A stretch of 64,000 bases of DNA from Pythium myriotylum. Its lineage: Eukaryota > Oomycota > Peronosporomycetes > Pythiales > Pythiaceae. The position numbers and the translations under genes are program-made. Positions 53,284 to 62,518 of this stretch are shown piece by piece (within the stretch, counting starts at the first letter, position 1; each line of letters opens with the position of its first letter). Below the pieces are notes generated by a model. It did not search any database. It had not been told where the DNA came from and saw nothing but the letters and a program-made list of their open reading frames with translations. Where the stretch lies: contig JALJCQ010000001.1 in assembly GCA_023091665.1 (NCBI GenBank), positions 2,232,001-2,296,000 of the forward strand. Direction: 5' to 3'.

Positions 53284-53331
53284 GTGTGTGACTGCTCGTT
53301 ATCACTCGTGTGTGACTGTTCGTTATCAAAA
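53284..53331. repeat. Tandem 24-bp duplication
   Basis: Two near-identical copies of a 24-bp unit (GTGTGTGACTG(C/T)TCGTTATCA plus three bases) lie just upstream of the EF-hand start. In the longer reading frame they encode an 8-residue repeat (NEQSHTSD-like). They are either leader sequence or an N-terminal extension. Confidence 0.8.
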
Positions 53332-53456
53332 ATTTGGAACGCATTAGTCTTGTGGCCAAAATCCATGCCTCGCAGCACTCAATGCTTCATTCATCTTTAC
53401 ATAACCTACTTCACTGCCTCATCTCAAGTAAACGCCAGCACGACCTGGAAGCAGAT

Positions 53457-55195
53457 TTAGCGAATCATGAGGACTTCTCGAACGTATATGGCCTATCGCA
53501 CATTCAGTCAGAGGTTGAGGGAACACAAGAAACAGACAGGGAAGTGGACATACCCATAGGTTCTCGCGCTTGTCTTGAGTTGGAAGGAGTCGAACTAGTT
53601 GCGGCACCAGCTCCTTTAGCAGCGGCGTCGTGCAAATGGAAGTCAGATATGCCATGTATGCGTCGAGCGACAACTGGTCCTGGCCGAAGAGCCGGCAGTT
53701 ATCTTTGAAGACTTGAACGTTCGCATACGGGCACTTCGTGCTGACAAAGTTAATGACGTCGGTGTACACCTGCTTCGTCTCGGCCCCAACTGCCGGTGGA
53801 GGAAGAGGGGGAGCCTGTGCTCGAGGAGCGGAAGGAGCTGAATATGACGAAGTCGATCCTGTTGAGGTCTGAGAGCCGTAATTTGGGACGTAAGCAGTCA
53901 CAGGTACCGTTTTGAACGAGAGCCGGGTGGGGGTAGCGGCAGGTTCAGGCTGAGGAGCTGGTGGAGCATTCTGGTAGCCAGGGGCTGCTGCTGGGGCTGC
54001 GCTATATCCGTAGCTAGCACCACCGTACGATGCCGGAGCCACAGGCGCTGCAGCGGCAACAGGGACACCATAGGAACCAACGGGAGCTGCTGCGGGTGCC
54101 GCGTAGCTGGAAGCACCGTAAGATTGCGTCTGGTTGGGACCAGCCGCAGCAGGAGACTTGCTTTTGGCGTACTGCTCGTACAGTTCTTTCTCCGACTTGT
54201 AGGTTGAGTACCGACTCAAGCGTGGGTCCGGGCCGCTTGGTTGAGACGAAAAGGACGCTCGTGACGGCGTTGACGCAGAGGACGATGCAGTGGAGGAGCC
54301 ACCGTTGTTGAATGAGGAGTTGAAAGACGACCGACTTTCGAACGAGCTGTGGCGTTGGGCACCGGGATTAGTGCTGGATGGCACGTAAGGACCATTTCCT
54401 TGAAAAGCCGCTGCAGAAGCGACGTTGCCCGAGTAGTTGGAACTGCGCGGGTCTGTGGATGGGTACTAGCATAGACGGCACGCGTCATAGTTTGTCCCAT
54501 ATTGTCGGAATGCCATGGAAGGAACTTACCACTGTGATACCTTCTCGGCCTTCCGCCATCGTGATCGCCTCAAGCAATCTGTCAAGCGAGCCCTGGGGTG
54601 CCTGCACGTGGCCATTGAGGATCTCCATCGGCGTCACATCGCGGCCGTAAAACTTGCGGTTCATCTCGCCGCGCACGAGGATCGTGGACCCGTGGAGCCC
54701 AACGCCCGCAAACGCACCCTTGGCGCGGCTGTACGTGTAGTTGGCGCTGAGGCCGCCGCCGCTGGCGTTCACACTGCCGCCCGCCGCACGCCCGAGGGGC
54801 CCCACGGCGAGCTCAAGCCCGGCACCGACCGAGACCTGGGTGCCTTTCTTGAAGGTGTTGACCGCGCCCTTGGAGCCGAGCACAATCATGAAGTCGATGA
54901 TCTCGCCGCCGATCTCGGCACCAAAGCCCAGGCCGGCGGTGCCGATGCCCGAGGGCGCGGACCAGGATCCGTCGTCGAGGCGCGCGATGACGAGGCCCGT
55001 GCCGATCTTGCCGGTCCAGATCATGCCGGCCTTGATGACGGTGAGGAAGGCAAGGCCGGCGCAGTTCCGGATCATCTCGGCGGGGATGGCGCTGTCGGCC
55101 TCGACGGTCGAGTTGTTGAAGAACGAGTTGATGATGTTGGCGGCCTTCTGGACCTCCTTCTCCATGGAGGAGGAGTAGGGCGCGTTGAGCACCAT
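53457..55195 (-). CDS. SYLF-domain (YSC84/SH3YL1-type) protein with C-terminal helical domain
   Basis: Exons 54530-55195, 53554-54465 and 53457-53492; introns 64 nt (GTAAGT...CTAG) and 61 nt (GTATGT...ATAG, with a CTGAC branch-like site). 537 aa. Residues 1-222 are a SYLF domain: EMIRNCAGLAFLTVIKAG, GTGLVIARL-DGSWSAPS, GAEIGGEIIDFMIVL, ANYTYSRAKGAFAGVGLHG. SYLF domains bind phosphoinositide membranes and link to actin. A Ser/Ala/Pro/Tyr-rich linker (about 225-445) follows, then a helical domain (about 450-537) with CRLFGQDQLSLDAYMAYL and LVPQLVRLLPTQDKR that resembles the C-terminal segment of ZNF598-like proteins. The FYVE or SH3 domain usual in SYLF proteins is absent. Confidence 0.85.
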
Positions 55196-56195
55196 GGTCG
55201 CCGCAGAGGAACTCGCACTCTGACGGGAGACAGGAGCCCTCCCGGTGGGTGGGGAGGCAATATGGGACACGGAGGCTGGTCACTCACTTCGAGGAGGAAA
55301 CTCCAGCAAAAACCCAGAAACATCCACTGCATTAGGATAGCTTTACGCTCTCCGACTCAGAAGCGTTTCAGAAGGCGAGGCACAATCGTTGTGAAGGGTT
55401 CTGTATTCAGTGCACCCACGGAACCTTCCATGGGGAGAATGCTCGTCCGTACTGTGGACCCCACGTAATCGCATGTTCAACGTGGATTAGAACATGCCCT
55501 TTGATCTCTGCAACACGTATAGCGTATACTAGTATACAGGCTCCTTTCGAGCCTTGCGCGTCACTCGAGCGTGGGGCTGCCAGCCGTCGAGTGCCGCTCG
55601 CACCACAACCCAGCGCCGCAATCGCGGGAGGGGCGGCGCCGCGCCGGTGGCGGCAGCCAACGCGTTTCCATGCAAACGACTGGTGCACACCAAGCAGAAA
55701 TCCGCGATCCGCGCCACGTCGCGTGCCCGGCGCTCGAGCGCGCGCGGCCTGCGAGCCTCTCTCTCGGCCGACGGGCGAGCACGCCGCCTCGTCGCGACCG
55801 CCACGGGCTCGAACCGCAGAGAGCGGAGGCCAGGCGAGCGGATTGGCCATCCCCGGTTGGGGCGACCGTGACATCGGAGCGTCATCCTCCGCGGGTCTTG
55901 ATTTCGCATCTTGAAGTCATCTGGGAAACCCACCCGATTACTCGCCGACCCGTTTGGCGGACCTTCCGAGCCAACAAAAGAGCGAATTCGACCCATGGGT
56001 CGCTTCTACGGAAGTAAAAGTCGGAACCATATTTAGAAACCCACCCGTGAAAATCAGACTTCGTGTAATTACAGAAACGCGCAATCCTTTTTGGAGGTGA
56101 AGAAGGTGGGGGTACAAGGAGATCATTTCGCAACTTGCCTGCAGCCTCGCAGCTCCCTCAGCCCCCCCCCCCCCCCCCCCTCCCTTCTCTCCACC
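55196..56195. other. 1-kb divergent intergenic region
   Basis: Lies between the starts of the SYLF gene and fructose-bisphosphate aldolase. It contains a short palindromic patch GTATACTAGTATAC at about 55526, a small GGCTC/GAGCC hairpin just after it, an inverted CCAAT (GATTGG) at about 55839 and a 19-base C run before the aldolase ATG. Open frames here are GC-bias artefacts with no motif. It should drive the aldolase, probably a strongly expressed gene. Confidence 0.5.
56162..56180. repeat. 19-base poly-C tract
   Basis: An uninterrupted run of 19 C (56162-56180), followed by a TC-rich stretch, 15 nt before the aldolase start codon. The true length may differ because such runs are error-prone in sequencing. 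Confidence 0.9.
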
Positions 56196-57272
56196 ATGGG
56201 TCTCCTCGACATCGTGCCAACGGGCGTCCTCAACGGCGAGGATGTCGTCAAGGTCTACAAGTACGCGCAGGAGCACGGCTTCGCCATCCCTGCCGTCAAC
56301 GTGACCTCGTCCTCGACCGCCAACGCCGCGCTCCAGGCCGCGCGCGACATCAAGTCGCCGATCATCATCCAGGCCTCGAACGGTGGCTCGGCCTACTACG
56401 CCGGCAAGGGCATTGACAACAAGAACCAGGGCGCCTCGGTCATCGGCGCCGTTGCGCTTGCCCACCACGTGCGCACGCTCGCCAAGCACTACAACGTGCC
56501 GGTGATCCTCCACTCGGACCACTGCGCCAAGAAGCTGCTCCCTTGGTTCGACGGCATGCTCGACGCCGATGAGGAGTACTTCAAGACCCACGGCGTGCCG
56601 CTCTACAGCTCGCACATGCTTGACCTGTCGGAGGAGTCGCTCGAGGACAACGTCCAGACGAGCAAGAAGTACTTCGAGCGCATGAACAAGTTGGGCCTGA
56701 TCCTCGAGATTGAGCTGGGCATCACCGGTGGTGAGGAAGATGGCGTCGACAACTCGGGTGTGGACAACTCGGCTCTCTACTCGCAGCCGTCGGACATTCT
56801 CTACGCGTACAACGAGCTCTCGTCCATCTCGCCCAACTTCACCATCGCCGCCGCCTTCGGCAACGTCCACGGTGTGTACAAGCCGGGCAACGTCAAGCTC
56901 CACCCTGAGATTCTCGGTGGTTTCCAGGAGCACGTGCGTGACCAGGTCGCCAAGGGCCAGCAGAAGCCTGTCTTCTTCGTGTTCCACGGTGGCTCGGGAT
57001 CGACCGAGGCCGAGATCCAGGAGGCCGTCAAGAACGGTGTTGTGAAGATGAACATCGACACGGACACCCAGTGGGCGTACTGGAACGGTCTCCGCAAGTT
57101 CTACGAGGATAAGAAGGATTACCTCCAGGGCCAGATTGGCAACCCGGAGGGCGCTGACAAGCCAAACAAGAAGTACTACGACCCGCGTGTGTGGGTGCGC
57201 AAGTCGGAGGAGGAGATGATCACGCGTCTGCAGGAGGCCTTCCGTAACCTGAACTGCGTCGGTGTCTTGTAA
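56196..57272 (+). CDS. FBA: Class II fructose-bisphosphate aldolase
   Basis: Single exon, 358 aa, start in context CCACCATGG. Class II (metal-dependent) signatures: the PVILHSDHCAKK segment with zinc His and catalytic Asp, ELGITGGEEDGVDNS, FGNVHGVYKPGNVKLHPE with a zinc His, FVFHGGSGS with another, and MNIDTDTQWAYW. It cleaves fructose-1,6-bisphosphate into dihydroxyacetone phosphate and glyceraldehyde-3-phosphate. The length and EED insertion resemble the yeast/E. coli type A enzyme. Codon use is strongly biased to C/G-ending codons, consistent with high expression. Together with the pyruvate kinase gene this is the second glycolytic enzyme in the window; they are 40 kb apart. Confidence 0.96.
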   Translation: MGLLDIVPTGVLNGEDVVKVYKYAQEHGFAIPAVNVTSSSTANAALQAARDIKSPIIIQASNGGSAYYAGKGIDNKNQGASVIGAVALAHHVRTLAKHYNVPVILHSDHCAKKLLPWFDGMLDADEEYFKTHGVPLYSSHMLDLSEESLEDNVQTSKKYFERMNKLGLILEIELGITGGEEDGVDNSGVDNSALYSQPSDILYAYNELSSISPNFTIAAAFGNVHGVYKPGNVKLHPEILGGFQEHVRDQVAKGQQKPVFFVFHGGSGSTEAEIQEAVKNGVVKMNIDTDTQWAYWNGLRKFYEDKKDYLQGQIGNPEGADKPNKKYYDPRVWVRKSEEEMITRLQEAFRNLNCVGVL

Positions 57273-57582
57273 GCGATCACCATCGGACGGACGATGCCAC
57301 CTTCGCACTGCATGAACTGGAGCTGCGGTTGCGGAACCTCTGTAGGATTGCGTTCCGCTTTCTCTTCTGTCGTTACAATCAATCTACCACTCTCTTGATT
57401 TGTTCGCTTGGCCGCAATGCGAATTCCATCGAATCTTGGTCGCTGAGATGGGTACAGTAGGTTACGAACCTGTTTGTTAAGGTCCCTCAGGATTAGAGCA
57501 GGATCTTGAAAGGTCACAAGGTTCATGAGCAGACATTCGACTTCGTGACGAAGACCCCGCAAGCCAACGACAAAACTCGACC
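57273..57582. other. 310-bp spacer between tandem genes
   Basis: Holds the 3' untranslated region of the aldolase gene and the leader of DNAAF1. No gene or structured element seen; the minus-strand open frame here is a continuation of the aldolase shadow. Confidence 0.5.
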
Positions 57583-59050
57583 ATGGTGGAGATGGAGAAA
57601 TCGCTTCTCAAGAAACTATGTCGCGAGCACGACCTCTACGTCACACCAGCCATCAACGACAAACTCTACCTCCATTACAAGGGCTTCCGGTGCATCCAAA
57701 ACCTGGACGAATACACAGGTCTTAAAGTGCTATGGCTCGAGGGCAATGGGCTCCCAAGAATCGAAGGACTTGAAAACCAAAGACAGCTCAAGACGTTGTA
57801 CCTGCAAGAGAACCTGATTCAGCACATCGAAAATCTCGAGGCTCAGTCCGGACTCGACACACTCAATCTGTCACAAAACCAGATCTCGCGTATCGAGAAT
57901 CTTGGGCACATGAAGGAACTGACGGTACGAACAATCCATCTCCACTTCAAAAATCGAAGCGAGTACTGATCACAAGTCCTATTTCTGATCACTGTAGAGC
58001 CTTTCGCTGAAATCCAACTACCTGGCGACTTCGACAGACCTTGAACACTTGTTAGAACTTCCGAACCTGTCGGTTCTCGATGTTCAGGGCAATCGCATTG
58101 CTGATCCAGAGGTTTTGGAAATCTTTGCGAAGATGCCAAATCTAAAAGTGTTGTATCTCCAGGGTAACGATGTTGTTAAGCACATCAAACAGTACCGTAA
58201 GACCGTCATCTATCGATGCCGTCGTCTCAAATACCTCGATGACCGCCCCGTGTTTGATGACGAGCGTCGCCGTATCGATGCTTGGGGAAAGGCTCTCGAT
58301 GCAACATCTGGCGATTACAAGACCGCGCAAGAAGCCGAGCGTGTGGAAATGGAAGCGATTCGCCAGGAAAAGAAAGACCGCGACCGCATGAACTTCTTAC
58401 ACTTCGAGCAACTCATGGCCGAGGGTCGGCGTAGACGTGCTGAAGAAGCTGCCAAGGCAAATAACCAAGACCCAACCATAACTGATCAACTACCCGAGGT
58501 CAACCCGTTCTCTGGAGAGAAGATCATCTCTGTGGAGGACTGTGAATTCCTTCAAAGAGAACGCGAGAAAAGATGGGAGCAGGTCGTGAATGGACCTGAC
58601 GCACGATCCCCCCACGACACTATCGACTCTTTGCAGACGGACAATCAGTTCGAATCCACTACCAACGTCACCGAAGGTTTAGATCCGGATGCTATTCATG
58701 TGGACGCGAGTCGGCTTGATCTCCTCCACCAGTGTGCGACTGTGGGGGCTGGTGTAGTTGCCACAAGGGATGCTTTCGTTGATTCCGCCTTTCGTGTCAC
58801 AGATAATACTGCATCCGTTCTGCCGCCACCGGCACCAACAGCATTTCCAAGAAGTGGAAGAATTCGTAAAGAGGAGATTGATACAAGTGACAGCTCAGTT
58901 CTTCCTCCTGCTGCTCGCCTCTCGACCTGTTCAGCCGTTCTTCTCGAACACTCCGTTGAGACCAACGTGACACAAGGGATTATGCCACCACCAGCTCCTG
59001 GAGTTGCAGAGCTAACTAACCACGTGACCAACGTGGACGAACTCGACTGA
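57583..59050 (+). CDS. DNAAF1: Dynein axonemal assembly factor 1 (LRRC50)
   Basis: Exons 57583-57924 and 57998-59050 with a 73-nt GTACGA...GTAG intron; the join gives [16 protein letters not shown] and 464 aa. Residues about 30-165 are SDS22-type LRRs ([53 protein letters not shown]), closing with an LRR cap ([26 protein letters not shown]). A charged coiled coil follows (about 200-270), then a disordered tail. DNAAF1 helps pre-assemble axonemal dynein arms in the cytoplasm, so the organism should build a motile flagellum (zoospores). Convergent with the MINPP gene, 53 bp apart. Confidence 0.92.
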
Positions 59051-59103
59051 ACAAGGAGAGGTGTTTTGTTTTAACGACGTTGAAGTCACCTGAAATCAGA
59101 TTT

Positions 59104-60480
59104 TCATATTGCACATTCGCTGAAGAAGTCGTACTCGTGGATCCACTGACCGAAAATGTCCTCGAACTTTTCGAGGGGACACAACGCTTGGCCATCACAG
59201 TCTGGAAACTGCACGGTGCGTTCGTGCAGCAGAGTTTGGACGCGATAGCTTGCTTTGGAATCTCCTCCTTCACAACGATACAGAACAAACCCGATGTTCG
59301 CCGAAAAGGGTGCAAGCACTGCACCTCGGAATGGTCGCTTGGTCGCAACCTCAAGAGGGGTATCTGCGAGAAAGTGGCCTTCCCTATCGCTGAGATGGCG
59401 GTCAAAGTACGATAGGTTGAGCAGCGACGCTAGGGGCAGAATAGTCTCGGCATGTGCAAACCGAAAGTGCCCTTCGACTTGGCTGCTCCCTTGGACGCGA
59501 GCAAGCATTGAGCGATGGATATCTTGTAGAAGCGGCGCCGCGATCTCGAACGCCAGCGCATGACCATGGCTCTTTTTGTAGAAATGCTTGAGGTCGTGGA
59601 AGTAGTCCATAGACTGGAGCATCTCCTCATCAAAGAGTGCGCACCATTCGTCGAGAGTCGCACGCACAGCAACATCGAATGCACATCCGGCATACGCGGC
59701 TTCAAGGTCTTTCTGCGTAAGAATCTTCTTATCGTCTCCTGCAAGCTGCTGGAACTTGCGAAGGTTGCGCTTCATCTGAGCACCTCGCCGGTAGGCTGTG
59801 TGGTGCTCAGTGGCAGTCTTGTTGTTCTCGATGCGGTGGTCGAATGCTGGACAGTTATCGAAAAAACGGAGCTCGTGGTCTTGGCCAATTGGATCCGACG
59901 CGTAATGGACGGGCTGAACGCCCCCAAAGAATCCGAACGAAAACCCCATCGCGCTCTGCAGTGTGCGAGGCTTGTACGTGTGCTCGAACACGTACGCGTC
60001 GGCATGGAACGGCTTCGCAAACTTTCCCGCAAACCTTTCTCGCAAGCGCTTGCCCAGCGAAATCTGCTCGAACACACCCGCAGCAGCAAGCCATCCTGCG
60101 CGCTTCGTATCGAACGGGTTAGTCCAGTCGGCGGCCCACGTGGCGAGTCGTTCTGGGAGGGACGTGCGCAAGAGCTTCGCCCGGGTCTCGGCGATACGGT
60201 CGATGTCCTTGATGGTCGGAAACCGAGTCCCATGGCGAATCACGTAGTTGAGCTGGATGGGGGCGCACGCATCCGCGCTGGAGTCGGCCAGAAGCTCTCT
60301 CTCCTCGCCCAGCGCTGCAAGGGTGGGCGTCGGATACATGGTCTTGGTCGACATCTGGGTCCGGAGCATGTGCTCTCTGTTCTCCAAGGCGGTCGCGCCT
60401 TCGAAGACAGGGAAGTTCGACGCATGGACGCGAGCGACGAGCAGCAGCGCGGCCAGGAAGCGCAGCGGCGAGAGCGCCAT
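59104..60480 (-). CDS. MINPP1: Multiple inositol polyphosphate phosphatase (histidine acid phosphatase)
   Basis: Single exon, 458 aa. I start at ATG 60480 because MALSPLRFLAALLLVARVHA is a clear signal peptide (cleavage after VHA); upstream codons lack an ATG. RHGTRFP at residues 82-88 is the catalytic phosphohistidine motif, and FRFAHAETI near residue 343 gives the HAE proton donor typical of MINPP rather than the HD of phytases. Several cysteines suit disulfides in a secreted or ER protein. No C-terminal ER-retention signal is seen, so it may be secreted or vacuolar, where it could release phosphate from phytate. Divergent from the aspartoacylase gene over 118 bp. Confidence 0.93.
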   Translation of the reverse strand: MALSPLRFLAALLLVARVHASNFPVFEGATALENREHMLRTQMSTKTMYPTPTLAALGEERELLADSSADACAPIQLNYVIRHGTRFPTIKDIDRIAETRAKLLRTSLPERLATWAADWTNPFDTKRAGWLAAAGVFEQISLGKRLRERFAGKFAKPFHADAYVFEHTYKPRTLQSAMGFSFGFFGGVQPVHYASDPIGQDHELRFFDNCPAFDHRIENNKTATEHHTAYRRGAQMKRNLRKFQQLAGDDKKILTQKDLEAAYAGCAFDVAVRATLDEWCALFDEEMLQSMDYFHDLKHFYKKSHGHALAFEIAAPLLQDIHRSMLARVQGSSQVEGHFRFAHAETILPLASLLNLSYFDRHLSDREGHFLADTPLEVATKRPFRGAVLAPFSANIGFVLYRCEGGDSKASYRVQTLLHERTVQFPDCDGQALCPLEKFEDIFGQWIHEYDFFSECAI

Positions 60481-60507
60481 CGGTGCCGAGTCCTCGCGAT
60501 CCGCCGG

Positions 60508-60515
60508 GAGAATGA
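60508..60515 (-). promoter_or_regulatory. Initiator-like motif of the MINPP gene
   Basis: The minus strand reads TCATTCTC, a good match to the oomycete initiator YCAYTYY, 27 nt upstream of the chosen ATG at 60480. It supports that start over an upstream non-ATG extension. Confidence 0.35.
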
Positions 60516-60598
60516 GGAGCGACAAAGCTCAAGCGCGACCTTGAAGCCTGGGTCAGAAACGTTTCTAATTGCGTTGGGTGACTCGATCCTCACCAGAT

Positions 60599-61601
60599 AT
60601 GGCGCGGTCGTATAATTCCTTCGCGCGCCTCGGCGCCGGCGTCTACCGCTTCTCGCGTGGCTCGCCGCGCCCGGGCGCGCCGCGCGTGACGCTCATGGGC
60701 GGCGTGCACGGCAACGAGCGCATCGGCGTGCGCGTGCTGGACGCGCTGCGGCTCGCGCTGCTCTCGCAGTCGGCGGCCGTGGCCGACGGGGCCTCCGTCA
60801 CGCTCGTCTACGCCAACCAGCAGGCGCTGCGCTCGGGCAAGCGCGGCGCCACGCCCCACGCCGACCTCAACCGCTGCTTTTCGACCGACGTCCTCAACGG
60901 GCACGAATCAGTGTACGAGCATGAGCGCGCACGTGAACTGGCTCCGCTACTGGCTGAGACGGACGTGCTCGTGGATCTCCACTCGACCAACAAACCGTCA
61001 GATCCATTCGTGCGCATCTCGGGCGCGCTCACGCCAACAATGAGGCGTCTCGCAGCTAGGCTGCCGTGCCAGATTCTGCTTCACGACCCCAGGTATCTGG
61101 TCGCGGGCGGTCATGTCGCGCTCACAGACGAGTACGTCGGCGCCAAGGGAGGCCTCGGGATCTGCTTCGAGAGTGGCGTGGCCACGGATCTCTCCAAGGA
61201 CAAAGTCGACAGCATTGTACGCAGTGTGTGGAGCATTCTCACCAGCGACACGCGTGCATTGGAGATGCTGGTGGAGGAAGCTCCACGGGAAGAAGCGACG
61301 GAAAGTTTCAATCAAGTCTTTGAGATCACTCAAGTCTTCAAACTCACAGACGCCGGCTTTCGGTGGGCTGATGGCGTCGGGCACTCCAACTTTGAGCGAG
61401 TTCCAGCGCGTCAGGCCATCGGCTTTGTCAAGGACGAGCCATTTGCTGTCGACTATGACGCGTATATCGTGTTCCCGAAAGTCCCCGAGCTCTGGAAAGT
61501 TGGCGCGTACGTTGCACTCACTGAACGGGACTGTGGCTTCGTTCTAATTGTGATGTTGTTTCATCAGGCCCCTAGGGTGGCTAACCAAGAAGACGCAATA
61601 G
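60599..61601 (+). CDS. Aspartoacylase / succinylglutamate desuccinylase family protein
   Basis: Exon 1 is 60599-61506 and exon 2 is 61568-61601, across a 61-nt GTACGT...TCAG intron with a CTAAT branch-like site; 313 aa ending KVGAPLGWLTKKTQ. Zinc ligands His37 and Glu40 lie in MGGVHGNERIG, with the third His in LVDLHSTNKPS; ADLNRCF and the later Glu in GICFESG fit the M14 AspA/AstE fold. Members remove acyl groups from N-acyl amino acids; the substrate here is unknown. Without splicing the frame reads on to 61759 and overlaps the last VKOR exon, which argues for the intron. Convergent with VKOR, 67 bp apart. Confidence 0.88.
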
Positions 61602-61668
61602 TTAAATCGATCGTAGACATGCTGAGTCGCCAAATACTGAGTGCATTTTGCTGGCGTCCACGAGGCTA

Positions 61669-62372
61669 TCAGTCCCTTTTCTTCTTGGTCGGATTGCGAG
61701 TCCCTTCGCCGTTCAATAGTCGAAGCGAATACCAAAACAAACCAACGTTGATGGCATAGGACGTCACGCACACAAGGCAAAAGTCACGCAGCACGAAGCT
61801 GAGAATGTAAGCCAGGTATATACTCAGAGCCTATGCGCATGATCGTCAGTAGACGGCCCGATGACATGAGTTGCAACAGCCTTCGAACCACAGCGATGAG
61901 AGAGGCGAGCATATAGAAATGCTCGTGGAATGGGAGTTTTAGTAGCAGCGGGTAGAAGACAAACAGAGAGTACGCAAAGATCCCTAGATGCAAAGGACCC
62001 GTTAGTCGCTGTTTCATCTCCAGCGAGGAAATCTGAAGTCACCAAGCAGAGCGTTCGGCACATCGAGCGCGGAGCCCTTTGGGACAAGTCCGTGATACTG
62101 GAGCAAACTTCCATATTCACTCATCATCACCTGCAACCAATCAATCCATAACCTGGTACGTCACGCCTTTGGTACTAGTGGAGGGTGCTCACCTTCGAGC
62201 AGGAGAAGTAGTCGGTGTCGCAGAGCGGCTTGTACGCATCCTTCAGCTTGTGCTTTTGGTGCTCAACGTACACCCCGTAGGCGGAGACCGCCATTCCGAG
62301 CAGCCCCAAAAGCACGAGCTGCTTCGCTGGACGCGAGTCCGTTTGGTTCGTCGCTGCCTTCGCTCGCTCCAT
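61669..62372 (-). CDS. VKORC1: Vitamin K epoxide reductase (VKOR) family protein, four exons
   Basis: Exons 62193-62372, 62043-62130, 61889-61983 and 61669-61830; introns 62, 59 and 58 nt; 174 aa. Phases agree and the joined protein reads like a complete VKOR: shuttle cysteines Cys51 and Cys58 (LCDTDYFSC), active-site Cys139-x-x-Cys142 ([15 protein letters not shown]), [17 protein letters not shown], and four hydrophobic segments. VKOR enzymes reduce quinones and pass electrons to or from thiol oxidoreductases in the ER membrane, supporting disulfide formation. The Lys-rich C terminus (KKKRD) could act as an ER-retrieval signal. No single open frame covers more than one third of it, so it is easily missed. 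Confidence 0.92.
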
Positions 62373-62518
62373 GTTGGTACACGCGCCAATGGCCGAGTGG
62401 GCTCGTCCCATTCAGAATTCTTTCGATCCTTGGGAAAGTCCACGCATCAAGCGTGTACGATTGGACAATATCTTCGTCTCTATGACACACGATTGGTTGA
62501 TTATCTGCTTGATCCGTT

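Noticed and set aside
55938..57308. 456-codon minus-strand open frame opposite aldolase
   Set aside because: It mirrors the strongly C/G-ending codons of the aldolase gene; its translation is V/L/R-rich without motifs.
61507..61759. Unspliced continuation of the aspartoacylase frame
   Set aside because: The tail is not family-like and overlaps the last VKOR exon; a 61-nt intron gives a natural C terminus.
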